From JAUMBM01 sp964645715 (GTDB taxonomy: Bacteria; Bacteroidota; Bacteroidia; Chitinophagales; Saprospiraceae), in contig CAZYAO010000005.1 in the NCBI GenBank assembly GCA_964645715.1, positions 1 to 64,000 on the forward strand: 64,000 nt of DNA, written 5' to 3'. The position numbers were made by a program, and so were the translations under genes. The notes under the pieces were generated by a model. The model saw nothing but the letters and a program-made list of their open reading frames with translations. It made no database searches and was not told the DNA's origin. This document shows positions 42,740-50,473 of this stretch, piece by piece; the first letter of the stretch is position 1; each line of letters begins with the position of its first letter.

Positions 42740-45559
42740 ATGAGCAGTGACAAGAAGTGGGTGGGCCGTTGGTTCGGTATTGTCGCCATCACTATGACGG
42801 TATCGCTCGGGCAGTTGATGGCCCAGGTAACGATCAAAGGGCGGGTAGTCGATCAGTTTACGACAGCTCCCCTGCCGGGTGCGGAGATTTTTTCGCCCGC
42901 GCAGTCAGCGCGTACAGATGCCGAAGGCTATTTTGAAATGGTGATTGTCAACGGGGGTAAGTCTTTGTTGCTGACCATCAGCAGGGATGGTTATGATCGT
43001 CTCGAGAAGGAGGTACAACTGGCCGGCTCGGGTACTGTCAATGTAGGCAGTCTCGCGTTAAAGCCCGGTGAACGGGCAGAGGATGTTGCAGGAGAAGACC
43101 TCATCCCTACGGTGGTGCTTTCCGACGACAACAGCAGCGGCGGTGCGCAAAATGTGTCAGGGGTACTGACGGCCTCACGCGATATTTTTGTAAATACGGC
43201 GGCTTTTACGCTCAGCCAGGGGCGTTTCAGGATACGGGGGTACGACAATACGTACTCGACGGTTTTTCTGAACGGGCTCCCTTTCAATGATCTCGAGACA
43301 GGGGGTGTGTTCTGGTCTGAGTGGGGTGGTCTCAATGATGTTACGCGCAATCGTATTAATCTGGTGGGGCTGCAGCCTACGGCTTTTGGTTTTGGCAGTG
43401 TGGGCGGTGCTTCTGATCTCGATTTGCGGGCTTCCCGGCAGCGCAAGCAGCTGCGTGTGTCTTATGCAGTGGCCAATACGCTCTACCGCAATCGACTGAT
43501 GGCTACCTGGAGCAGTGGCCAGCTAAGCAATGGCTGGTCTTTTTCTCTGTCTGCTTCCCGTCGTTGGGCGCAGGAAGGTTATGTGCCGGGTACTTTCTTT
43601 GATGGCAATTCTTATTTTGCAGCGGCTGAGAAGCAGATCAACAAGCAGCATGCGATCGGCGTGGTGGTTATGGGGGCTCCCAGTATTTCAGGCCGTGCTA
43701 CTTCGTCAGTGCAGGAGATGAATGAGCTGGCAGGGACCAACTACTATAATCCCAACTGGGGATACCAGAACGGGGAGAAGCGCAATGCGCGGGTGCGCAA
43801 TACGCACCAGCCAATAGGTTTGTTGCGGCATGACTGGAAGCTGAGTGACAAGGTCAATGTAAGCACTTCAGCCGGCTATCAGTTTGGTCGTGATGGTGAT
43901 ACAGCGCTTGACTGGTACGATGCACAGGATCCGCGGCCTGACTACTACCGCAGGCTTCCGTCCTTCATTGACAATCCGCAGGCGACACAGGTGGAGGAAC
44001 TCCTGCGCAGCAGTGAGGCAGCGCGGCAGTTGAACTGGGATGAGTTTTATCGCGTGAACCGCAACAGCATAATGACTATTGAAAATGCGGATGGCATAGC
44101 GGGCAACAATGTCACCGGCAAGCGTTCGCAGTATGTCATCGAGGATAGGCGTGCAGATGTTCGCAGGGCGCTGTTTTCTACAGTTTTAGAGGCTTTTGTT
44201 AGCCCGCGGATGGCTGTGCACGGAGGGTTCAACTACCAGCATCAGAAAATCAGTAATTTCAAGGTGCTGGATGATCTGCTGGGAGGGGACTTCTATGTGG
44301 ATGTGGACAAATTTGCCGAGTTTGACAGTACGGGTAATACGTTATTTATCAGTAATGATGTGAATATGCCCAATCGGCTGGTTCGCCAAGGTGACCGGTT
44401 TGGCTACGATTTTGACTACAATATCCGCCAGGCTAACACCTGGGGGCAGCTTGAGTATAGTCTTCCCCGCTTCGACTTTTTTGTTGGCGGGCAAATGACC
44501 AATACATTGTTCTGGCGTTTTGGAAACGTCGCGAACGGGAAATTTCCGGAGAGTTCGGCAGGTAGTAGTGAGCGGGCGCGCTTTCTCGATTTTAGCTTCA
44601 AGGGGGGCGCTACCTGGAAAATTGACGGACGCAATTATGTGTTTGTCAATGGTGGACTCATCAACCGCGCACCTAATGTGCGCGATGCATTTGTGAGCCC
44701 GCGCACGCGGCACCAGTTGGTCAACAATCTCAAGAGCGAGCGTATGACCTCGGTTGAGGGGGGGTATTTGCTGAAGGCACCGGCAGTCAAGGCACGTGCA
44801 GTGGCTTACTATACTTTGTTTGAAAACCAAATTTCCAACCGGAGCTTTTACCTCGACAACGCCATCATTACCAACGATGGTACCCGGGGTGGTTTTGTCA
44901 ATTATGTTATGAACGGGATTGCCACACAACACAGAGGTGTGGAGTTGGCTGCAGAGGTGAAAATCACTCCGACGCTGTCTGCTTCTGCTGTCGCAGCTTT
45001 GGGGCAGTTTGTGTATGCCAACAGACCCAATGTTACGGTTTATCTCGACAATGTTGCGCAGGAGCTTAGCGAGCGTACCGTGTACATAAAAAATTACTAT
45101 GTAGCGGGCACGCCACAGACGGCCTATTCGGCAGGGCTCAGCTACAACAGTCCTCGCTTCTGGTTTGTCAATGTCAATCTCAACTATTTTGATAATGCCT
45201 GGGTGGATATTTACCCTGAGCGCAGAACGGTAGAGGCACTCTCTTACGTGGATAATCCGACGATTGTGCAGGAGGTGGTTACTCCGGGCTCACCGCTTTG
45301 GCGCAGTATTCTCGAACAGGAAAAATTCCCGGCGGCTTTTACCGTCAATTTGTTTGGTGGCAAGTCCTGGAAGGTTGACGATACTTTTATCTACCTCAAT
45401 ATCGGTATCAATAACCTGCTGGATAAGCAGGATTTCATTACTGGTGGTTTTGAGCAGGCCCGCTTCGACTTCGAGACTAAAGATGTAGATCGTTTTCCAA
45501 GCAGGTACTTCTACAGCTTTGGTCGTACGTACTTCGTAAACCTGGCAGTAAGGATTTAA
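42740..45559 (+). CDS. TonB-dependent outer-membrane receptor with carboxypeptidase-regulatory-like N domain
   Basis: A 939-residue receptor. Of the in-frame starts (TTG 42608, ATG 42722, ATG 42740) the last gives the best signal peptide (MSSDKKWVGRWFGIVAITMT..GQLMAQ). The CarboxypepD_reg-like domain (~30-115: VTIKGRVVDQFTTAPLPGAEIFS) is typical of Bacteroidota SusC-like and related receptors. The plug domain follows (VFLNGLPFNDLETGGVFWSEWGGLNDVTRN..LQPTAFGFGSVGGASDLDLRA), then the beta-barrel to the aromatic C terminus YFVNLAVRI. No SusD gene follows; instead a DUF5689 lipoprotein begins 42 nt downstream and probably takes the surface-lid place. It imports a ligand across the outer membrane using TonB energy. 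Confidence 0.93.
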   Translation: MSSDKKWVGRWFGIVAITMTVSLGQLMAQVTIKGRVVDQFTTAPLPGAEIFSPAQSARTDAEGYFEMVIVNGGKSLLLTISRDGYDRLEKEVQLAGSGTVNVGSLALKPGERAEDVAGEDLIPTVVLSDDNSSGGAQNVSGVLTASRDIFVNTAAFTLSQGRFRIRGYDNTYSTVFLNGLPFNDLETGGVFWSEWGGLNDVTRNRINLVGLQPTAFGFGSVGGASDLDLRASRQRKQLRVSYAVANTLYRNRLMATWSSGQLSNGWSFSLSASRRWAQEGYVPGTFFDGNSYFAAAEKQINKQHAIGVVVMGAPSISGRATSSVQEMNELAGTNYYNPNWGYQNGEKRNARVRNTHQPIGLLRHDWKLSDKVNVSTSAGYQFGRDGDTALDWYDAQDPRPDYYRRLPSFIDNPQATQVEELLRSSEAARQLNWDEFYRVNRNSIMTIENADGIAGNNVTGKRSQYVIEDRRADVRRALFSTVLEAFVSPRMAVHGGFNYQHQKISNFKVLDDLLGGDFYVDVDKFAEFDSTGNTLFISNDVNMPNRLVRQGDRFGYDFDYNIRQANTWGQLEYSLPRFDFFVGGQMTNTLFWRFGNVANGKFPESSAGSSERARFLDFSFKGGATWKIDGRNYVFVNGGLINRAPNVRDAFVSPRTRHQLVNNLKSERMTSVEGGYLLKAPAVKARAVAYYTLFENQISNRSFYLDNAIITNDGTRGGFVNYVMNGIATQHRGVELAAEVKITPTLSASAVAALGQFVYANRPNVTVYLDNVAQELSERTVYIKNYYVAGTPQTAYSAGLSYNSPRFWFVNVNLNYFDNAWVDIYPERRTVEALSYVDNPTIVQEVVTPGSPLWRSILEQEKFPAAFTVNLFGGKSWKVDDTFIYLNIGINNLLDKQDFITGGFEQARFDFETKDVDRFPSRYFYSFGRTYFVNLAVRI

Positions 45560-45601
45560 TTCGATTCTTTTGGTTAATTGCGTTAAAAAAAGTAATCATA
45601 T

Positions 45602-47641
45602 ATGTCAATTCGTCAATTGCGATCTTTTTTGCCAGTGCTGATGCTGGCGGTAGGCGTGGGTTTTGCGGCAGTAGGCTGTGTGGATCACACCTTTGATGAA
45701 CCGCCTGTGGCAGGTCTGCCAGGGCTTTCGGGCAATGCGACCATCGCGGATATTAAGGCGCTCTATACTGGTTCGGCTGATGTGCAAATTACAGAGGACT
45801 GGATTATTGATGGCGTAGTAGCTGCTGATGACCAAAGTGGCAATTTCTACCAGCAGATTATTGTTCAGGATTCTACTGGAGGACTTGCTGTTCGCATGGC
45901 CACAACCGGCCTTTTCAATAAGTTCCCTGCGGGCAGCCAGGTGTTTATTAGGGCCAAAGGCTTGTATATCAGTGATTATAATGGTTTCCCACAGCTTAAT
46001 GGAAGCCCCGGGGCAGCCATAGCGGAACTGCTGATTCCTCAGTATGTGATCGCAGGTCAGCGGGATAAGGGTATTACACCGGTGCAGGTTACGCTGGCAG
46101 AACTCAACAATCCGGCTCGCTTCCAACAACTGCTGAGTACGTTGGTTGAAATCAAGGATGTACAGTTTGCTGATGCCAGTGCGGGTGTCCCTTACGCTGA
46201 TGCTGTCAACAGGTTGTCTGTCAACCGGACGGCAGAAGATTGCAGCGGCAACAGCATCATTGTTCGTACCAGCGGTTATGCAGATTTTGCTGCTGCTGTT
46301 ACGCCTGAGGGTAAAGGTAATCTTCGCGCAGTGCTTAGTATCTTTAGAACTGATAAGCAGCTGCTCATTCGCAATACAGACGATGTCAATATGACGGGTG
46401 CGCGCTGCGGTACGGGTGGTCAGGGTGGTGATCTGGTGAGCATTGCTTCGGTAAGAAGTTTGTTTACTGGTGCGACGACGACAGCTCCGGCGGGCAAAAA
46501 AATCAAAGGGATTGTTATCTCTGATCGCACTGCCGGCAATATTGATGGCCGCAACGCGGTTGTGCAGGACGGCGATGCAGGCATTGTCGTGCGCTTCACA
46601 GCCACGCACAATTATAATCTGGGTGATGAAGTTGAGGTGAATATCGACGGCGTTGAACTTTCGGCTTTCCGTGGGCTGCTACAGCTCAATAGCGTGCCCA
46701 ACGGCAATGCCAGCCGCTTAGGTACGGGCAACCTGCCTAGTCCGCGGGTAGCTACGGTGGCGCAGTTGTTGGCTAATGGCCAAAATTGGGAGTCGACGCT
46801 GGTCAAAATCAGCAATGCAGGTCTGAGCGGTGGTACAACTTACGCGAATACTGTTACGCTCAATGACGGGACAGGCAGCGCACCTATGTATACTCGCCCG
46901 GCAGCATCCTTTTCAGGCAGCCCACTACCCTCAGGCACAGTCACTGTCACGGCTATCGTATCGGATTATGACGGTGTACAGCTCAATATCCGTAAACTTT
47001 CGGATGTAGAAACCAGTGGTGGTGGTGGCGGTGGTACTGCTACGCTCATTACGCTGGCCGAACTGCGGACGGCTTTTCAGGCTGGTAGTACGGCAGCTCC
47101 TGCTAACAGAAAAATCCGGGGTGTGGTGATTTCTGACCGCACCAACATCAATATAACCGACAGGAATCTCGTACTGCAGGATGCAAGCGGGGGGATTGTC
47201 GTGCGTTTCGCTGCCAACCATAATTTTGCATTGGGGGAAGAACTGGAGATCAATGTGGGCAGCCTCGAGCTGTCAACGTTCTTTGGGTTGCTGCAAATCA
47301 ACAACGTTCCTTTAGCCAATGCTGCTTCTTTTGGTCCGGGTACAATGCCGGCTCCCCGGGTGGTAACGGTTGCACAGGCAGTAGCTAATCTTAACAATTG
47401 GGAATCCACACTGGTACGGATTGTCAATGTGAGCATTGCAGGCGGCGGTACTTACTCAGGCTCAAAGACTATTAGCGACGGTACGGGTGAGATGGTGTTG
47501 TTTACTCGCAGCCAAGCCACTTTCTCTGGTACAACGGTCCCTGCTGGCCAGGTGACAATTACCGGGGTATTGACACGCTATGACAATCCGGGCGCTACAC
47601 CCCAGCTGACAATGAGAAACTTGAGTGATATGCAACAATAA
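45602..47641 (+). CDS. DUF5689-containing lipoprotein with three related beta-domains
   Basis: A 679-residue lipoprotein (signal ends AAVGC, Cys26). The N-terminal ~45-265 is a DUF5689-type domain: IADIKALYTGSADVQITEDWIIDGVVAADDQSGNFYQQ and GNSIIVRTSGYADFA. Two more ~190-residue copies follow (~285-475 and ~485-679) that are clearly related to each other: both have an I-[KR]-G-V-V-I-S-D-R-T type strand, VQD/LQD..GGIVVRF, LGDEVEVN/LGEELEIN, LQLNSVPNGNA/LQINNVPLANA, and NWESTLV. These read as OB-fold-like beta-barrels. A Gly-rich linker (SGGGGGGTA) joins copies two and three. It is co-transcribed with the TonB receptor and probably acts as its surface-exposed ligand-binding partner. OB-like folds and the divergent EEP nuclease make nucleic acid a reasonable but unproven ligand. 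Confidence 0.82.
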   Translation: MSIRQLRSFLPVLMLAVGVGFAAVGCVDHTFDEPPVAGLPGLSGNATIADIKALYTGSADVQITEDWIIDGVVAADDQSGNFYQQIIVQDSTGGLAVRMATTGLFNKFPAGSQVFIRAKGLYISDYNGFPQLNGSPGAAIAELLIPQYVIAGQRDKGITPVQVTLAELNNPARFQQLLSTLVEIKDVQFADASAGVPYADAVNRLSVNRTAEDCSGNSIIVRTSGYADFAAAVTPEGKGNLRAVLSIFRTDKQLLIRNTDDVNMTGARCGTGGQGGDLVSIASVRSLFTGATTTAPAGKKIKGIVISDRTAGNIDGRNAVVQDGDAGIVVRFTATHNYNLGDEVEVNIDGVELSAFRGLLQLNSVPNGNASRLGTGNLPSPRVATVAQLLANGQNWESTLVKISNAGLSGGTTYANTVTLNDGTGSAPMYTRPAASFSGSPLPSGTVTVTAIVSDYDGVQLNIRKLSDVETSGGGGGGTATLITLAELRTAFQAGSTAAPANRKIRGVVISDRTNINITDRNLVLQDASGGIVVRFAANHNFALGEELEINVGSLELSTFFGLLQINNVPLANAASFGPGTMPAPRVVTVAQAVANLNNWESTLVRIVNVSIAGGGTYSGSKTISDGTGEMVLFTRSQATFSGTTVPAGQVTITGVLTRYDNPGATPQLTMRNLSDMQQ

Positions 47642-47644
47642 TAT

Positions 47645-48364
47645 ATGCGGGATACATTCGCTTTCAAGCAGTTTCATGTCCGACATGCACGTTCGGCTAT
47701 GAAGGTTGGTACTGACGGCGTGCTGTTGGGTGCCTGGGCTGATGTGGCGGATGTTGAATCTGCGCTCGATATCGGCGCCGGTAGTGGTCTGATTGCTATC
47801 ATGCTGGCGCAGCGGGCGCCTAACGCACGTATCGATGCAGTTGAAATTGATGATGGGGCTGCAGCAGAGGCAGCGGAAAATATGTTGGCTTCACCTTTTG
47901 GGAATCGCCTGAGATGTTTTCCGCTGCCCATACAGGATTTTGTACCCCCCGCACCCATTTTGCAGTATGACCTGCTGGTCAGCAATCCTCCGTTTTTTAG
48001 CGGAGGCGTCCTCTCATTTAGCGAATCGCGAAAAGTGGTAAGGCATACAGTCAAATTGCCGCACAACGAGTTGCTGCTGGCTGTACAGCGCCTATTGGCA
48101 CCACAGGGGCGCTTTTGCCTGATCTTGCCTTTGTTGGAGGGGCTTCGCTTCGAAGAACTCGCGCTGCAGTATGGTTTGTATGTAAACAGACGTTGTTCGG
48201 TTTGCCCCAGAGAAGGTCAGCCTGTCAACAGGCTGTTATTGCAGTTTTCACTGCAAAAACCAACAGTAGTGACGGAGGAGAAGCTGGCTATTTATGTGTC
48301 CGACAGCCAGTTATGGACGGATGCGTATTGCGATCTCACCCGTGATTTTTATCTCAGCCTGTAA
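47645..48364 (+). CDS. trmN6: tRNA1(Val) (adenine(37)-N6)-methyltransferase
   Basis: A 239-residue SAM-dependent methyltransferase of the TrmN6/YfiC type, which methylates A37 of tRNA-Val. The SAM-binding motif I is ALDIGAGSGLIAIMLAQR, followed by the acidic VEIDDGAA, and the N6-adenine catalytic motif SNPPFF is present. FKQFHVRHARSAMKVGTDGVLLGAW is the family's conserved N terminus. It begins 3 nt after the DUF5689 stop, so it is probably translated from the same mRNA, although its job is unrelated. Its last 11 nt overlap the 3' end of the convergent maf gene. Confidence 0.92.
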   Translation: MRDTFAFKQFHVRHARSAMKVGTDGVLLGAWADVADVESALDIGAGSGLIAIMLAQRAPNARIDAVEIDDGAAAEAAENMLASPFGNRLRCFPLPIQDFVPPAPILQYDLLVSNPPFFSGGVLSFSESRKVVRHTVKLPHNELLLAVQRLLAPQGRFCLILPLLEGLRFEELALQYGLYVNRRCSVCPREGQPVNRLLLQFSLQKPTVVTEEKLAIYVSDSQLWTDAYCDLTRDFYLSL

Positions 48365-48941
48365 CAAATTGCCTGAGTTCCTGGTAGAGTCGCTGCACAG
48401 GCAGACCCATAATATTGGCATAGCTCCCTTCAATTTTGCTGATCTTGCACAAGCCTATCCATTCCTGGATAGCATAAGCACCGGCCTTGTCATAGGGTTG
48501 GTAATGCTTAAGGTAGTAATCAATCTCTTCGGCATTCAGCGGGTCAAAGTGCACTTCTGCCAGATCGGCAAAAACTACTTCCCGGGTGTGCGAACGCAGA
48601 CATACGCCGGTGATCACCTGATGGGTGCGGCCAGAAAGATTACTCAGTATCCGGAATCCTTCATCGTAGTTGGCGGGCTTTCCGTAGATGACGTCGTCTA
48701 GTATGACAACACTGTCGGCGGTGAGCAGTATATCATCGGGGCTTTCAAGCAGCACACTTGCCGCTTGTGCTTTTTGCTGCGCGAGATAGGGCGCAACTTC
48801 TGCAGCCGGCAGTGTGTCAGGCCATATTTCGTCAATAGGCATTGGCTTGACAATGAAAGGTATGCCTGCCAGTTGGAGTAGTTGGCTTCTACGGGGCGAC
48901 TGACTGGCAAGTATCAGCCGAATGTGCGGCGGTAGTATCAT
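48354..48941 (-). CDS. maf: Maf family nucleotide pyrophosphatase
   Basis: A 195-residue Maf protein, a house-cleaning pyrophosphatase that hydrolyses modified or canonical nucleoside triphosphates. The signature start LILASQSPRRSQLLQLAGIPF is complete, with LTADSVVILDDVIYGKP and the C-terminal KAGAYAIQEWIGLCKISKIEGSYANIMGLPV motifs. Length is normal. It is the third gene of a minus-strand run (lolD-like, nicotinamidase-like, maf) and overlaps trmN6 by 11 nt at their 3' ends. Confidence 0.94.
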   Translation of the reverse strand: MILPPHIRLILASQSPRRSQLLQLAGIPFIVKPMPIDEIWPDTLPAAEVAPYLAQQKAQAASVLLESPDDILLTADSVVILDDVIYGKPANYDEGFRILSNLSGRTHQVITGVCLRSHTREVVFADLAEVHFDPLNAEEIDYYLKHYQPYDKAGAYAIQEWIGLCKISKIEGSYANIMGLPVQRLYQELRQFVTG

Positions 48942-48989
48942 ATAGATCGTTTACTTGATCAGTGGGATTTTGGCAGTTGAGGGCGATGC

Positions 48990-49601
48990 TTATATAATTT
49001 TCACCCCGATTGCTCGTAATTGTTCGTATGACTGCTGCTGCTGATCAGCAGACAGGGCGCGACAGCCGTCGCTTACAAGGCTGGTCTGGTAGCCAAGCTG
49101 CACAGCAGCCAAAGCAGTCTGGTAAACAAGGGTTTCCAGTGGTGTTCCCAGGAGTATTACGTTGGTTACACTGGCTTGCTGCAGCCATGTATGAAGTCCG
49201 GTTGGGTGTTGGTCCAAATCGGCAAATGCACTAAGTCCCGGAACATCGGGTCGTAGCCCCCGCCGAATGACTTTCCGTATGCGACTCATGACCAGCCCGG
49301 TTGCCGGCTCGGCACCAAAACTTTCCTGAACGCAGTGCATGTGCGTTAATTCATATACCAAAGGCTGTGCCAGCGCTGTTGTTGAAAGTGTGAGCTGCTG
49401 GCCGGGTTTGCGCCACAAGTGATTGGCAGCGAAAAGACAGTGGTCGGGTGGGTACCAATCCTGTATAAATACTGAAAGGGGTATGCGTGCGGTCCATTCG
49501 TTGACCAGCGGGACAAGCTGGTCGGCGCCATCAACTTCAACAGCACCACCCCGACAGTAATCGAGCTGTAAACCCATTATCAACAATGCTTCCGTTGCCA
49601 T
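48990..49601 (-). CDS. Nicotinamidase/isochorismatase-fold protein lacking the catalytic residues (probable pseudoenzyme)
   Basis: A 203-residue cysteine-hydrolase-fold protein closest to nicotinamidase PncA: ALLIMGLQLDYCRGGAVEV, IQDWYPPDHCLFAANH, GLSAF and VQLGYQTSLVSDGCRAL all line up with the E. coli enzyme as I recall it. The active site is lost. The catalytic Asp (LVDLQND) is Gly10, the Lys (HKG) is Arg114, the nucleophile Cys (TDYCV) is Leu158 in LETLVYQT, and a metal-ligand His (DWH) is Tyr50. The frame is intact and the fold motifs are kept, so it is not simply decaying. The ATG at 49601 is preferred over a TTG at 49631 that would overlap the ABC gene; it starts 7 nt after that gene. 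A non-enzymatic role is inferred. Confidence 0.75.
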   Translation of the reverse strand: MATEALLIMGLQLDYCRGGAVEVDGADQLVPLVNEWTARIPLSVFIQDWYPPDHCLFAANHLWRKPGQQLTLSTTALAQPLVYELTHMHCVQESFGAEPATGLVMSRIRKVIRRGLRPDVPGLSAFADLDQHPTGLHTWLQQASVTNVILLGTPLETLVYQTALAAVQLGYQTSLVSDGCRALSADQQQQSYEQLRAIGVKII

Positions 49602-49608
49602 GCCGTAC

Positions 49609-50262
49609 TCATTCAACCAACAGTCCGTCAACCATCTCGAGCTTTCGATCGCTCATATTGGCCAACTCCTGGTTGTGGGTTACAATAATAAAGGTTTGCT
49701 GAAAGTCTTTGCGCAAATCAAAGAAGAGGCGATGTAAATCGGCAGAAGAAGCAGAATCCAGGTTGCCGGAGGGCTCATCTGCAAAAATGACAGCAGGCTT
49801 ATTCATCAGCGCACGTGCTACCGCGACGCGCTGCTGCTCTCCCCCCGACAATTGATTGGGCTTGTGGTCCAGTCGGTCGGCCAGTCCAAGGTAGGCCAAC
49901 AGCTCCGCTGCCCTGCTGCGAGCCTGCTTGTCAGGCTGTCGGTGTATCAGGGCAGGAATAGCTACATTTTCAAGAGCCGTAAACTCCGGTAGCAGATGGT
50001 GAAACTGGAAGACGAACCCAATATGCTGGTTTCTGAAGGCGGCCAGCTTGGCGGGGGCAAGCTGGAATACATTCTGCCCCGCAATCATCAGTTCTCCCCG
50101 GTCCGGCCTGTCCAGCGTACCTAATATATGGAGCAGTGTACTTTTTCCTGCACCGGACTTGCCGACTATGCTGATGATTTCACCATCGGATACGGTCAGG
50201 TCAACACCTTTGAGGACGTGCAACCGGCCATAAGACTTGTGCAATTGCGTGGCTTGAATCAC
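49609..50262 (-). CDS. LolD/MacB-type ABC transporter ATP-binding protein
   Basis: A 217-residue ATPase of the LolD family, which powers lipoprotein release or MacB-type export with an FtsX-like permease. Walker A is GKSGAGKST (~34-42). VFQFHHLLPEFTALENVAIP (Q-loop and the LolD-type segment), the signature LSGGEQQRVAVARAL, Walker B VIFADEPSGNLD and the H-loop VTHN are all present. Translation starts at a GTG (50260-50262), the only sensible start for MIQATQLHKSYG. It heads the minus-strand lolD, nicotinamidase-like, maf run. Its permease may be the MacB/FtsX protein at 15093-16343, but they are 33 kb apart. Confidence 0.9.
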   Translation of the reverse strand: MIQATQLHKSYGRLHVLKGVDLTVSDGEIISIVGKSGAGKSTLLHILGTLDRPDRGELMIAGQNVFQLAPAKLAAFRNQHIGFVFQFHHLLPEFTALENVAIPALIHRQPDKQARSRAAELLAYLGLADRLDHKPNQLSGGEQQRVAVARALMNKPAVIFADEPSGNLDSASSADLHRLFFDLRKDFQQTFIIVTHNQELANMSDRKLEMVDGLLVE

Positions 50263-50282
50263 GTGGATCGCTTTTTATAGGG

Positions 50283-50290
50283 CAAAGGTA
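50283..50290 (-). promoter_or_regulatory. -7 box for the lolD-like gene
   Basis: CAAAGGTA on the plus strand, that is TACCTTTG on the minus strand, 20 nt upstream of the GTG start. No spaced -33 element is seen. Confidence 0.45.
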
Positions 50291-50392
50291 ATGATTTCAG
50301 GGCGGTTCAGATACTATTTTTAACACTGCCCGCAAAGGGATAAGGGGGTGCAAAAAACTACCAATTTACTCGGCTATCAACAGCTACGCATC

Positions 50393-50422
50393 TTGTATTT
50401 TCATCTTTTTTACTTATCTTTG
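50393..50422 (+). promoter_or_regulatory. gyrA promoter
   Basis: TTG (50393-50395), 19 nt spacer, TATCTTTG (50415-50422): a full Bacteroidota promoter 51 nt before the gyrA ATG. Confidence 0.75.
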
Positions 50423-50473
50423 TCCGTCTTTTTAAAAGGCAACAGAGCATCATTAATGTACAGAACTGGCTAG

